Below, in pieces: positions 1-9,224 of a stretch of DNA of 64,000 nt (position 1 is the stretch's first letter; every line of letters starts with the position of its first letter). Under the pieces are notes generated by a model. That model was not told the origin of the DNA, did not search any database, and was given only the letters and a program-made list of their open reading frames with translations. Made by a program: the position numbers and the translations under genes. The stretch comes from Alistipes sp. (GTDB taxonomy: Bacteria > Bacteroidota > Bacteroidia > Bacteroidales > Rikenellaceae): assembly GCA_021201825.1 (NCBI GenBank), contig JAJQED010000017.1, forward strand, positions 124,001 to 188,000, given 5' to 3'.

Positions 1-31
1 CGTCAGCAGAGACGGTTAACACTCCGGTCTA

Positions 32-59
32 AATACGGCCGGCAATGGTTTTCCGTATT
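32..59 (-). terminator. Weak hairpin at the end of the ACT-domain gene
   Basis: The arms AATACGG (32-38) and CCGTATT (53-59) are complementary and overlap the stop codon of the leftward gene. No clear U-tract follows on the minus strand, so this is only a possible terminator. Confidence 0.3.
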
Positions 60-726
60 AAACCCCTGCCGTCTTTTTAGCTTCCATAAGGATGGTGAAC
101 GCCCGGTGGATATCCTCGTCGCTGACCACCACGGTAAATTCGTTCGTAGTACTGATAACCTCCGCGATGTTTATATTGTCCCAGGCCAGTTCCTTGAAAA
201 TATAGTAATAGACCCCGGGGCAGACCGTATTGTCCTGCGGAAGTTTGACCGTTATGGAAGAGAGGTTCACCGTCTTGGCGATAAGGGTTTCATCCTTGAA
301 AATTTCCTCGACTATGGGCGCGATAGTGCTGCTGACGACCAGCGTCGTTTCGTAAATACCCTGCGAAAACGTACAGAAAAGGTCTTTCATATTCCTTACC
401 CGGCCCAGCAGTTCGGCCTGGCGTTCATAGAGGGTGCCGGAATTGTTAAAGGCATAATCGGCCAGGTTTGACCGTACGATAATATCCCCGATATTCTGGA
501 CGACCTTTTTGAATTTCATCGCCGACATCAGCTCGAGTCGGGGAACCAGCCGGTTGAGCGCCATGATCACTGCGCTGTCGTTCACCTCCTTACCTACTTT
601 CTTTTCGATCTCCGGTTTAAGCTGGCGGGCGAGGGCCGAGAGGTTGACCAGGCCTTCCACGAGGGCACTCTCGAGGAACGGCTTCATTTTAATTACTTCC
701 TCTACTGCGTTGGGTATAGTTATCAT
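58..726 (-). CDS. ACT-domain regulatory protein (lone, aspartokinase-regulatory-like)
   Basis: A soluble protein of 222 residues if started at the ATG at 726. A GTG at 777 would add 17 residues, but ATG is preferred because the conserved-looking helical region begins there. Roughly the first 70 residues look helical and helix-turn-helix-like (VEGLVNLSALARQLKPEIEK). The last 65 or so resemble an ACT domain of the aspartokinase type, with Gly-Val-Tyr-Tyr-Tyr-Ile-Phe and Asn-Ile-Asn-Ile-Ala-Glu-Val-Ile-Ser. There is no kinase domain. It is divergent from lysC and separated from it by about 170 bases, which suggests a role in sensing an amino acid and regulating lysine/aspartate-family genes. That role is inference; the domain call is by pattern only. 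Confidence 0.75.
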   Translation of the reverse strand: MITIPNAVEEVIKMKPFLESALVEGLVNLSALARQLKPEIEKKVGKEVNDSAVIMALNRLVPRLELMSAMKFKKVVQNIGDIIVRSNLADYAFNNSGTLYERQAELLGRVRNMKDLFCTFSQGIYETTLVVSSTIAPIVEEIFKDETLIAKTVNLSSITVKLPQDNTVCPGVYYYIFKELAWDNINIAEVISTTNEFTVVVSDEDIHRAFTILMEAKKTAGV

Positions 727-836
727 CCTTAGCTGAATTGATTTGGGTACGGCCACCGGGGCTGTATAAATTTGCACTTTAGCACCCGATGTTGCAAAAA
801 AAACTATTTTTTAAGTCAAATACAACTATTTTCACT

Positions 837-844
837 TAATTTTG
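837..844 (+). promoter_or_regulatory. Promoter -7 box of lysC
   Basis: TAATTTTG matches the Bacteroidota -7 consensus TAnnTTTG and lies 55 bases before the lysC ATG. No clear TTG is seen 19-21 bases upstream, so only half of the promoter is recognised. Confidence 0.5.
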
Positions 845-898
845 CCAAAAGTAAACAAATAAATAGAAATTTTAACTTACTGTTTCATTTTACAATAT

Positions 899-2218
899 AT
901 GTCTAAAGTTCTTAAGTTCGGCGGCACGTCGGTGGGTTCGGCCGGCAATATGCGGATGGTCGCCGACATAGTCGTTGCCGAGGGAGCGGCCGTGACGGTC
1001 CTTTCCGCCATGTCGGGAACGACCAACGCCCTTGTGGATATCGCCGCCCTGGCGTCTACCGATCCCGGATCGGGGAAGATCGGGGGACAGCTCGATATGT
1101 TGGTAAAGAAATATTCGGGCTGCATCGGGGAACTGTTAAGGGACAGTAAGCAAAAGGCATTGACACGCCTGGACGAGACTATCAAACTGATCCGAGATGA
1201 AGCGGCCGGGTATAAAGGCCCGTATTCGGAAAGGCTGATCCTCGCACAGGGTGAGCTGCTCACTTCATATATTTTCACCCTTTATATGAATGAGCGCGGA
1301 CATAAGGCACAACTGCTCAACGCTCCGGATCTCATACATAAGGACGGGGAAGAAAAAGTGGATATGGATTTTCTCGAAAGCCGGTTGAAAGGGCTTATCG
1401 GGGATAAGGATACCTTTTATATAACGCAGGGCTTTATCTGTACGGACCACCGGGGCGAGATGGATAATCTCGGGCGGGGCGGCAGCGATTACAGTGCGGC
1501 CCTTATCGGGGGTGCGATCAATGCCTCGCAGGTGCAGGTATGGACGGATATCGACGGGATGCACAACAACGATCCCCGGTTCGTGGAAAACACCTACCCT
1601 ATCCCCCGCATGAGTTTCGACGAGGCGGCCGAGCTTGCCTATTTCGGGGCTAAGATACTTCACCCGGCCACGATACAACCCTGCAAGGACCGGGGCATAC
1701 CGGTCTTTCTGAAGAATACCATGGACCCGCAGGCCGAGGGGACGATGATCTCGGAGCAGGAGGACAACTCCCGCACGTTCCATGCCGTGGCCGCCAAGGA
1801 CGGGATCACCGTAATCCGTATCTATTCCGCGAGGATGCTTATGGCGTACGGTTTCCTGCGCAAAGTGTTCGAGATATTCGAACAACACCGTACCCCGATC
1901 GACATGATAACCACCTCGGAAGTTGCCGTATCGCTCACGATCGACAGTGATTGTCACCTCGACGCCATAGTCGAAGACCTTAAGGACCTCGGCAAGATCG
2001 AGATCGAGAAGAACAATACGATAGTATGCCTTGTCGGCAACCTCGAACACCAGCAACGGGGTCTTGCGGAGACCATAATGCGGGGTATCAATGGGGTGCC
2101 GCTCAAGATGATCTCATACGGGGCGAGCCACCGAAGCATAGCCATGCTGGTCGAGACCAGGCATAAAAAAGAGGTCCTGCAAAGCCTGAACGACAGTTTA
2201 TTCTCCGCCGGATGCTAA
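899..2218 (+). CDS. lysC: Aspartate kinase
   Basis: Monofunctional aspartokinase of 439 residues, phosphorylating L-aspartate in the first step towards lysine, diaminopimelate, threonine and methionine. The N-terminal kinase domain opens with KFGGTSVGS (residues 6-14) and includes the GRGGSDYSA motif. Tandem ACT-type regulatory domains occupy about residues 300-439 (TTSEVAVSLTID), so feedback control by an aspartate-family amino acid is expected. No homoserine dehydrogenase domain is fused. The stop overlaps the lysA start by 7 bases, indicating translational coupling. The start ATG lies shortly after a TAnnTTTG box. Confidence 0.96.
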   Translation: MSKVLKFGGTSVGSAGNMRMVADIVVAEGAAVTVLSAMSGTTNALVDIAALASTDPGSGKIGGQLDMLVKKYSGCIGELLRDSKQKALTRLDETIKLIRDEAAGYKGPYSERLILAQGELLTSYIFTLYMNERGHKAQLLNAPDLIHKDGEEKVDMDFLESRLKGLIGDKDTFYITQGFICTDHRGEMDNLGRGGSDYSAALIGGAINASQVQVWTDIDGMHNNDPRFVENTYPIPRMSFDEAAELAYFGAKILHPATIQPCKDRGIPVFLKNTMDPQAEGTMISEQEDNSRTFHAVAAKDGITVIRIYSARMLMAYGFLRKVFEIFEQHRTPIDMITTSEVAVSLTIDSDCHLDAIVEDLKDLGKIEIEKNNTIVCLVGNLEHQQRGLAETIMRGINGVPLKMISYGASHRSIAMLVETRHKKEVLQSLNDSLFSAGC

Positions 2219-3372
2219 GTTCGCAAATAATTTCATACCTGCGTACGGAGCGTACTCCGCTGTACCTTTACGATATGGACCTGCTTCGGCGTACACTCCA
2301 GAGTGCAACGGCCGCTTCGGCACAGTACGGCTATAAGGTCCATTACGCCCTGAAAGCCAACTTCGACCCGGTAATCGTGGATTGTATCCGGGAGTACGGC
2401 TTCGGTACCGACTGCGTGAGCGGGAACGAGGTGCGGTATTCCATCGAATGCGGTTTCGACCCGTCTCAGGTGGTCTACGCCGGGGTCGGTAAAACGGACG
2501 AAGAGATCGAGTTCGCCGTAAGGCAGGGCATCTTCGCTTTCAACTGCGAATCCCGGCAGGAACTCCAGGTCATAAACCATATCGCCGGGCAGGTAGGGAC
2601 GGTAGCCAACGTGGCACTGCGGCTGAATCCCGATGTAGACCCGATGACCCATACCCATATCTCGACCGGTCAGGCAGACAGTAAATTCGGAATCTCCTAT
2701 AAGGAAATTGACCAGCTCGCGGCCGAAACTGGGACCCTTAACAATATACGCATCACCGGGATACACTTCCATATCGGTTCGCAGATCACCGAGATGCGCG
2801 TGTTCGAATACCTTTGCCGCAGGGTCAATACCCTTTACGAGTGGTTCACCGACCGTGGGTATGAATTGAGCCATGTAAACTTAGGCGGTGGTCTCGGGAT
2901 AGATTACGACGATCCGGACAACAATCCCGTTCCCGCGTTCGGGGAATATTTCGATATTTTTGCCCGCAACCTCCGGGTCGGAAGCGCTACGGAAATACAT
3001 TTCGAACTGGGTCGGTCGCTTGTCGGCCAGTGCGGCGAGTTCATTTCACGGGTGTTGTTCACCAAAGTAAACTCTGCCGGGAAGAACGTGGCGCTTCTGG
3101 ACGGCAGTATGACCGAACTTATCCGGCCCGCACTTTACCAGGCCCGCCACGCGATAGAAAACCTCGACGGGAGCGGCAGGCCACAGGCCGAATACACAAT
3201 CGGGGGCACCGTATGCGAATCGAGCGACACATTCGCCCGGAACCTGTCCCTGCCGGAACTGCAGCGCGGGGACCTTGTAAGTATCAAAACCGCAGGGGCC
3301 TACGGGGCGGCCATGGCATCACGGTACAATATGCACGACCTGCCCAGGGCCGTCTACTGGGAGGGGGAATGA
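2212..3372 (+). CDS. lysA: Diaminopimelate decarboxylase
   Basis: PLP-dependent fold-III decarboxylase of 386 residues that converts meso-diaminopimelate to L-lysine. The PLP lysine is K48 in HYALKANFDP. The phosphate-binding GGGLGIDY and the HFHIGSQI motif are present, and the active-site cysteine is in GGTVCESSDTF near residue 337. It begins inside the last codons of lysC, so the two genes are cotranscribed and commit aspartate semialdehyde carbon to lysine. dapF, the epimerase that makes the substrate, is 54 kb away in this window. Confidence 0.95.
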   Translation: MLSSQIISYLRTERTPLYLYDMDLLRRTLQSATAASAQYGYKVHYALKANFDPVIVDCIREYGFGTDCVSGNEVRYSIECGFDPSQVVYAGVGKTDEEIEFAVRQGIFAFNCESRQELQVINHIAGQVGTVANVALRLNPDVDPMTHTHISTGQADSKFGISYKEIDQLAAETGTLNNIRITGIHFHIGSQITEMRVFEYLCRRVNTLYEWFTDRGYELSHVNLGGGLGIDYDDPDNNPVPAFGEYFDIFARNLRVGSATEIHFELGRSLVGQCGEFISRVLFTKVNSAGKNVALLDGSMTELIRPALYQARHAIENLDGSGRPQAEYTIGGTVCESSDTFARNLSLPELQRGDLVSIKTAGAYGAAMASRYNMHDLPRAVYWEGE

Positions 3373-3383
3373 TCCGGTAATTT

Positions 3384-4280
3384 ATGTGGGTAACCCTCGC
3401 GTTCGGTTCGGCCCTGCTGCTCGGGCTGTATGACGTTTTAAAAAAAACCGCCCTTTCGGGCAACGCCGTAATACCCGTGTTGTTCCTGAACACGGCTCTC
3501 TCGCTGGCCATTTATGTACCTTTTATCGTCCTCTCTTCCAAGGGTATCATAGGAGATGGTTCCATTTTCCATATCCCGGCCGGCGGGTGGGCGGAGCACC
3601 GGTTTGTGATCCTGAAATCGTTTATCGTGCTGTCGGCATGGATGAGCGGGTACTCCGGCATCAAGCACCTGCCGCTGACCATCGTAGGACCAATCAATGC
3701 GACCAGGCCGGTGATGGTACTGGTCGGGGCGATGCTCATATTCGGCGAACGACTGAACCTGTGGCAATGGTGCGGGGTCGTACTGGCTTTTGTTTCGATA
3801 GTTCTTTTAAGCCGTACGGGGAAGAAAGAGGGGATTGATTTCCGGCGCAACAAATGGATATTCTTCGTGGCACTTTCCGCCGTGCTGTCGGCCGTCAGCG
3901 GCTTGTATGACAAGTTCCTGATGGGCCGCTTCGCACCGATGTTCGTGCAGTCGTGGTTCAACCTGTACCAGTTCTTAATAATGGCCGTGGTACTTTTAGC
4001 CCTATGGTATCCCAACCAGGGCAAGGGATCGGCGTTCACCTGGCGTTGGGCCATACTGCTTATCCCGGTGACACTTGCGGTCGCCGACTTCCTCTATTTC
4101 TACGCCCTTTCCCGGGAGGGCTCGATGGTCTCCATCGTGTCGATGATAAGGCGGTCCAGCGTTATCGTCTCTTTCGGGTTCGGCGCGCTTCTGCTGCATG
4201 AAAAGAACGTAAAAAGCAAGGCCCTCGACCTGGCTTTTATCCTTGTCGGAATGGTATTGCTTTACATCGGGTCCCGTTAA
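3384..4280 (+). CDS. EamA/DMT-family transporter
   Basis: Integral membrane protein of 298 residues with about ten hydrophobic helices arranged as two EamA repeats (about 1-140 and 155-298). Each repeat ends in the typical pattern of a loop with a Gly-Glu or His-Glu-Lys element before a final helix (FGERLNLWQWCGVVLAFVSI and LLHEKNVKSKALDLAF). Drug/metabolite transporters of this family export amino acids or other small metabolites. It follows lysA by 11 bases, so a lysine or related amino-acid substrate is conceivable, but nothing in the sequence fixes the substrate. Confidence 0.85.
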   Translation: MWVTLAFGSALLLGLYDVLKKTALSGNAVIPVLFLNTALSLAIYVPFIVLSSKGIIGDGSIFHIPAGGWAEHRFVILKSFIVLSAWMSGYSGIKHLPLTIVGPINATRPVMVLVGAMLIFGERLNLWQWCGVVLAFVSIVLLSRTGKKEGIDFRRNKWIFFVALSAVLSAVSGLYDKFLMGRFAPMFVQSWFNLYQFLIMAVVLLALWYPNQGKGSAFTWRWAILLIPVTLAVADFLYFYALSREGSMVSIVSMIRRSSVIVSFGFGALLLHEKNVKSKALDLAFILVGMVLLYIGSR

Positions 4281-4396
4281 CGGTTCGGGGTTAGGAATCT
4301 GCGGGCCGGTTTTTGATAATTAAAGATGAATTAAAGTCGGGGATTAGCTATTTTGATTATTATGGATTAATTTCGCGGTTTAAATCAGGCGCCAGC

Positions 4397-4813
4397 ATGG
4401 ACATCCTTATTATCAACGGCCCGAACCTCAATCTGTTGGGCAAACGCGAACCTGCGGTTTACGGCAGCACGGACTTCGAAGATTACCTTAACGGCCTGCG
4501 GGAAAAATTCCCCGGGGACCGTTTGGAATATTATCAGTCCAACGTCGAGGGGGAGATCATAAACGCCCTGCACGAGGCGGACGGCAGGTATGGGGGAGTG
4601 GTCATTAATGCCGGAGGTTACACCCATACGTCGGTAGCGATACGGGATGCCATAGGGGCGATCGGAACGCCGGTAGTCGAGGTGCATATCTCCTCGATCC
4701 TTTCCAGGGAGGAGTTCCGGCACGAGTCCCTGATAGCGCCAAAATGTATCGGTTCGATAATGGGCTTCGGGCTGGATTCTTACCGGCTCGGTATCCTGGC
4801 CCTAAAGAAATAG
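4397..4813 (+). CDS. aroQ: 3-dehydroquinate dehydratase, type II
   Basis: Small type II dehydroquinase of 138 residues, acting in the shikimate pathway. The family motif IINGPNLNLLGKREP starts at residue 4, followed by the lid Tyr in AVYGS, then VINAGGYTHTSVAIRDA and the catalytic-His region VEVHISSILSREEFRHES. The frame is open back to 4313, but the ATG at 4397 puts the conserved motif at the N terminus as in other members and is chosen as start. It is followed by pyk after 18 bases. Confidence 0.95.
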   Translation: MDILIINGPNLNLLGKREPAVYGSTDFEDYLNGLREKFPGDRLEYYQSNVEGEIINALHEADGRYGGVVINAGGYTHTSVAIRDAIGAIGTPVVEVHISSILSREEFRHESLIAPKCIGSIMGFGLDSYRLGILALKK

Positions 4814-4831
4814 GAATTTAAATACTCAGGT

Positions 4832-6301
4832 ATGGACAAGAAAACCAAGATAGTAGCCACGGTATCCGATTTCAGGTGCGACGTGGATTACATACAATCA
4901 CTCTACGAGGCGGGCATGAACGCCGTAAGGATCAATACGGCGCACGCTCCGATAGAAGGGGCCCAGAAAATAATCGACAACGTACGCAAAGTCTCGGACC
5001 AGATCCCGATCATAATCGATACCAAAGGCCCGGAGATCCGTATCACGGGCATGGAGGGGGAATACACCAACGGGATAACGGTCGCCACAGACCAGGTTAT
5101 ACACGTCAAGGGCACTTCCGAGAACCTGCCGTCTACCCCGGATATGATATACATGAACGACGCCTCGATATTCAGCGACGTTCCGGTCGGGGCCCGTATG
5201 CTGGTCGACGACGGGGAGCTGGAGATGGTCGTGACCGACAAAAAGGACCAGACACTGGTCTGCCAGATGGTCAACGGCGGTACGATAAAACCCCGCAAAA
5301 GCGTCAACGTTCCCGGGGTGGCGATCAACCTGCCGTCGGTCACCGAGAAAGATAAGGAATACATCCTGTGGGCCATAGAGAACGATGTGGATTTTATCGC
5401 CCATTCGTTCGTTCGTACCAAAGAGGATGTGCTGTCCGTAAAACAGATACTTCGGGAACATAACAGCCCCATCAAGATAATTTCGAAGATCGAGAACCGC
5501 GAGGGGGTCAACAATATAGACGACATATTGATGGAGACCTATGGGGTGATGGTTGCCCGTGGGGATCTGGGAGTGGAGATTCCGGCGGAAGAAATACCGG
5601 TTACGCAGCGTTATATCGTGCGCAAATGTATCGAAAGTAAAAGCCCGGTTATAATAGCTACGCAAATGCTTCACTCGATGATAAGCAATCCGCGGCCTAC
5701 CCGCGCAGAGGTGAGCGATATAGCGAGCGCTATTTACCAACGTGTGGACGCTATAATGCTCAGCGGTGAGATGGCTAACGGCGATTATCCCGTGGAGGCC
5801 GTAACGACCATGGCGAAAGTGGCCCGTCAAATAGAGCTGGACACTTCGACCCAGACCCCGGACAGCGATATGAACATGGTCCGTATTAATAACGAGGTGA
5901 CGGCGCAGCTTGCCCGGTCGGCCGTACGGGCTACCCTGAACCTGCCCATCAAAGCAATCATAATTGACACCCTGTCGGGGCGGACAGGACGTTACCTTTC
6001 TGCATTCCGGGGGCAGAAACCGGTATATGCCGTATGCTATCGCAAGAGCGTTATGCGGCAGCTGGCCCTCTCATACGGGGTTTATGCTATTTATCGGGAG
6101 CCGTCGGAGACTCACAACAGCTTCCTGCTCAGCATTCTGTACTATCTGGAACGCCGTAAATGGCTTTATAAAGAGGACATGGTCGTAGTAGTAGGCGGAA
6201 GTTTCGGGGCGGCCAAAGGCGCTTCGTTCATGGAAATAGGTAACGTACTGAACCTGGAACACAAGGCCCTGAACAACGAGGTCACCTGCAATAAGGAATA
6301 A
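4832..6301 (+). CDS. pyk: Pyruvate kinase
   Basis: Glycolytic enzyme of 489 residues that transfers phosphate from phosphoenolpyruvate to ADP. The N-terminal half carries MNAVRINTAHA, IIDTKGPEIR, the inserted B domain (about residues 70-165) and ISKIENREGV. The signature region contains VARGDLGVEIPAEEIP, the segment TQMLHSMISNPRPTRAEVSD and IMLSGEMANGDYP. The C-terminal domain (about 350-489) is complete. It probably shares a transcript with aroQ, 18 bases upstream. Confidence 0.96.
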   Translation: MDKKTKIVATVSDFRCDVDYIQSLYEAGMNAVRINTAHAPIEGAQKIIDNVRKVSDQIPIIIDTKGPEIRITGMEGEYTNGITVATDQVIHVKGTSENLPSTPDMIYMNDASIFSDVPVGARMLVDDGELEMVVTDKKDQTLVCQMVNGGTIKPRKSVNVPGVAINLPSVTEKDKEYILWAIENDVDFIAHSFVRTKEDVLSVKQILREHNSPIKIISKIENREGVNNIDDILMETYGVMVARGDLGVEIPAEEIPVTQRYIVRKCIESKSPVIIATQMLHSMISNPRPTRAEVSDIASAIYQRVDAIMLSGEMANGDYPVEAVTTMAKVARQIELDTSTQTPDSDMNMVRINNEVTAQLARSAVRATLNLPIKAIIIDTLSGRTGRYLSAFRGQKPVYAVCYRKSVMRQLALSYGVYAIYREPSETHNSFLLSILYYLERRKWLYKEDMVVVVGGSFGAAKGASFMEIGNVLNLEHKALNNEVTCNKE

Positions 6302-6322
6302 AAGGTATTCATACTATAGTAG

Positions 6323-6345
6323 GCGCCCGGGCAGAACCCGGGCGC
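6323..6345 (+). terminator. Hairpin after pyk
   Basis: The 9-bp arms GCGCCCGGG (6323-6331) and CCCGGGCGC (6337-6345) are perfectly complementary with a 5-base loop. A strong U-tract is missing (TTGCCG follows), so termination may be partial. Confidence 0.55.
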
Positions 6346-6436
6346 TTGCCGTATAAAGGGGTCGGCAACAAAAACGGGCGACCGACCGGTGTTTGCCCAT
6401 AAAACCTTATCTTTACCCGGTCCAATCGGAAAGAGA

Positions 6437-7924
6437 GTGCAGTACAGGTCAAAGGTTATCACGGGATTTTTATGGTCGGCCGGCGAGAAGTTCGCCACCA
6501 CCGCCGTACGTATCATCGCGTCAATATTTATCCTGCGCTACCTCGACCCCAAGCAGTTCGGGGTGGTTGAACTGCTGGCCGTATTTTACTACATATCATA
6601 CACTATAGTGGACAGCGGCTTTTCGCAGGCTCTGATACGTAAAAAGGATGCCGGCGAAAGGGATTACAACTCGATTTTTTACCTCAATATCGCCATTGCG
6701 GCGGGCCTGTATGCCGTGCTGATATTGCTGTCATTCCCGCTGGCCCGTTTTTTCAGGGAACCACAATTGAGCGGGTTCGCCCCGGTACTGTTCCTGACCA
6801 TTCCGCTCAGCGCGCTGGGGCTTATTCAGACCACCCTCCTTGCGAAAAGGATGGATTTCAGGACCCTCTCCAAAATATCGTTCACGGCTACCGTTATTTC
6901 GTCCGTATTGCTGATTGTACTGGCGGCCAATGGATTCGGGCCGTGGGCGCTTATCTGGCAAACGGTCGTTAACGAAGCCGTAAAGACCGGTTACCTTTGG
7001 ATCTCGAGCCGGTGGCGGCCGCGCCGTATCTTTTCGATGGCATCCGTGAGGGCGTTGTATCCGTTCGGGTCCCGGCTGTTCCTTAGCGGGGTTATAAATC
7101 AGGTATTCCACAGAGTGAGCACCGTGCTTATCGGGCGGCTCCATAACTCCGGACAGGTCGGCCTCTATAACCAATCGCTCAAGTTAAAGGACAGCGTTGC
7201 TATTGCGTTGAGTTATTCGGTTTACAATGTCAGCTACCCGGCGTTGTCCTCGTTCCAGGACGATGAACAGAAGCTTCGGCTGGTATCCCGGCAGGTTGTG
7301 CAGGTACTTTCTTTCATCCTTTTCCCGGTTATGGCGGGCCTTATACTGGTCGCCCCGGAGGGTTTCCTGCTGGCGGGCCGCGAGAAATGGGTGCCGGCTA
7401 TACCTTACTTCCAGATATTCTGCATCTCGGCGTTCTTCCTGCCGCTCACCCATGCCGGCATGAACATCCTGCGGGCCAAAGGATTGGGTAACACTATATT
7501 AAGAGCGGAAATATTAAAAAAGATATTTGCCGCCGTTGTGATAACCGCAGCTGCATTTTTCAGCGTACGGATGCTTGCGTGGGCTTATACCGTATGGATG
7601 GGATTCGAAATGATGGTAAATGCACATTACGCCAAGGCCACTAACGGGTACGGTTACCGGATGCAGGGAGCGGACACCCTACCTTATCTTGCCATGTCGG
7701 CGGTGATGTTTGCATGTGTACAGGCTGCGGCCCGGGGGACTTTACATTACCTTCCGTATATGGTAACCGCTTCGGAAATCACAGCCGCATGGATCGTCCT
7801 CGCCGTCAAAATATGTACGGGAGTATTAATATACACCCTTCTGGCATTCGTTATAAAACCGGTGGCATGGAGGGAGATCCTATCGATAGTCAAAGGTATT
7901 TTCAATAAGGGTGATCGCACCTGA
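6437..7924 (+). CDS. Polysaccharide/lipopolysaccharide flippase (Wzx-like, MOP superfamily)
   Basis: Integral membrane protein of about 495 residues with some 12-14 hydrophobic helices. It opens with the typical SKVITGFLWSAGEKF segment and contains LDPKQFGVVELLAVFYYIS, as in O-antigen and capsule translocases. The chosen start is GTG 6437; an upstream GTG at 6389 would add 16 residues that do not resemble the family. Members move lipid-linked sugars across the inner membrane. No glycosyltransferases are nearby, so the substrate is unknown. Confidence 0.85.
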   Translation: MQYRSKVITGFLWSAGEKFATTAVRIIASIFILRYLDPKQFGVVELLAVFYYISYTIVDSGFSQALIRKKDAGERDYNSIFYLNIAIAAGLYAVLILLSFPLARFFREPQLSGFAPVLFLTIPLSALGLIQTTLLAKRMDFRTLSKISFTATVISSVLLIVLAANGFGPWALIWQTVVNEAVKTGYLWISSRWRPRRIFSMASVRALYPFGSRLFLSGVINQVFHRVSTVLIGRLHNSGQVGLYNQSLKLKDSVAIALSYSVYNVSYPALSSFQDDEQKLRLVSRQVVQVLSFILFPVMAGLILVAPEGFLLAGREKWVPAIPYFQIFCISAFFLPLTHAGMNILRAKGLGNTILRAEILKKIFAAVVITAAAFFSVRMLAWAYTVWMGFEMMVNAHYAKATNGYGYRMQGADTLPYLAMSAVMFACVQAAARGTLHYLPYMVTASEITAAWIVLAVKICTGVLIYTLLAFVIKPVAWREILSIVKGIFNKGDRT

Positions 7925-8128
7925 ACCACTACCGGTTCGGGTATATAAACCCGGGTTTCCATAATTGGAATTTATACGATTGTCGGAGGAGAAAGAAGTA
8001 CTGTATTTCACCACCAGCTTAATACACAATTCGGGGTATTACCGCCGCGACAATTTTACCCACGACTGGAAATACATTTCCGGCACATATGCATACTTCT
8101 CAATGCGGTGGTTAACAGAAATTCAGGA

Positions 8129-9205
8129 TTATTCCCTGGTATAGGTTCGTGCAACCGAGCGGCCCTCGAGAACGGCACGGGCATTCGAAGCCAGCGCCTC
8201 CAATTCGTTTTCACCCGGCTTAACCACAACGGGTGCGATAAAACCGCACATTTCGGTTACCCGGTCACAGACCTGCGGGTTATATGCGATACCCCCTGTA
8301 AGGATAATAGCGTCCACCCGGCCACCCAGTACGGCGGCCATGGCACCTATCGATTTGCCGATATTATAGCACATCGCATCCATGACCAGCGTGGCCCGGC
8401 TATCGCCGTTCCCGGCCCGCTCGAGCGTTTCACGAACGTCGTTTGTTCCCAGCAGGGAAACCAGTCCCCCTTTGCCGGCCAATAGTCTCTGAATTTCGGC
8501 CTCGGAATAATCACCGCTCATAGCCATCTCGGCCATGGAACATGCCGGTATAGTGCCGGCCCTCTCCGGGGAGAACGGACCCTCGCCGTTAAGGGCATTA
8601 TTCACGTCCACTACCCTGCCCTTTCGGTGAGCGCCAACTGAAATTCCCCCGCCCAGATGGGCTACGATAAGGTCCATTTCTTCATATTTCCTGCCCGCCG
8701 AGGCGGCGTATTCCCGGGCTACGGCTTTCTGGTTGAGGGCATGGAATATCGATTTGCGTTCTATCCCTGCTATACCGGTGATGCGGGCAACCTCTTCCAG
8801 TTCATCTACTACGACCGGATCGGCTATAAATGCCCGCGCTCCGGTCTCCGAAGCTATCTCCCGGGCGATCAGTCCCCCGAGGTTAGACGCATGGCTACCG
8901 TAACGGCAACTCCGCAGATCTTCCGCCATATCGTCATTCACCTCATAAACCCCCGACGGAATAGGCTTGACAAGGCCACCCCGGCCGATCACTGCATCGA
9001 GAGCGGACAGGGCTCGCGTATCGGCAGACAATTCCTGCAATATCAATTCCTTACGAAACCCCAACTGGGACGCGATATCCGGGAAAGCGGCCAACTGATC
9101 GGCACCATGCCTTACGGTAATATGCCGTACCGTTTTCTCACCCTCATACAGGGCCGCTTTCGTAGAAGTGGACCCCGGGTTTATGGCAAGTATCCTGTAT
9201 TGCAC
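8129..9205 (-). CDS. buk: Butyrate kinase
   Basis: Acetate/butyrate kinase family (ASKHA fold), 358 residues, starting with GTG at 9205. It interconverts acyl phosphate and ADP with a carboxylate and ATP. Visible motifs are LAINPGSTSTKAALYE at the N terminus, AHLGGGISVGAHRKGRVVDV, the segment GPFSPERAGTIP and AIILTGGIAYNP. It lies 19 bases downstream of ptb and is clearly its partner. Together they make ATP from butyryl-CoA or branched-chain acyl-CoA; which acyl group is used cannot be read from the sequence. Confidence 0.93.
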   Translation of the reverse strand: MQYRILAINPGSTSTKAALYEGEKTVRHITVRHGADQLAAFPDIASQLGFRKELILQELSADTRALSALDAVIGRGGLVKPIPSGVYEVNDDMAEDLRSCRYGSHASNLGGLIAREIASETGARAFIADPVVVDELEEVARITGIAGIERKSIFHALNQKAVAREYAASAGRKYEEMDLIVAHLGGGISVGAHRKGRVVDVNNALNGEGPFSPERAGTIPACSMAEMAMSGDYSEAEIQRLLAGKGGLVSLLGTNDVRETLERAGNGDSRATLVMDAMCYNIGKSIGAMAAVLGGRVDAIILTGGIAYNPQVCDRVTEMCGFIAPVVVKPGENELEALASNARAVLEGRSVARTYTRE

Positions 9206-9224
9206 AATTATGAGGTTAATGCGG

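Noticed and set aside
4898-5830. Open frame of 310 codons opposite pyruvate kinase
   Set aside because: Antisense to a clear pyk gene and rich in His, Arg and Tyr with no family motifs.
8000-8130. tRNA gene in the flippase-buk gap
   Set aside because: No cloverleaf or TTCGA-type arm with pairing stems could be found.
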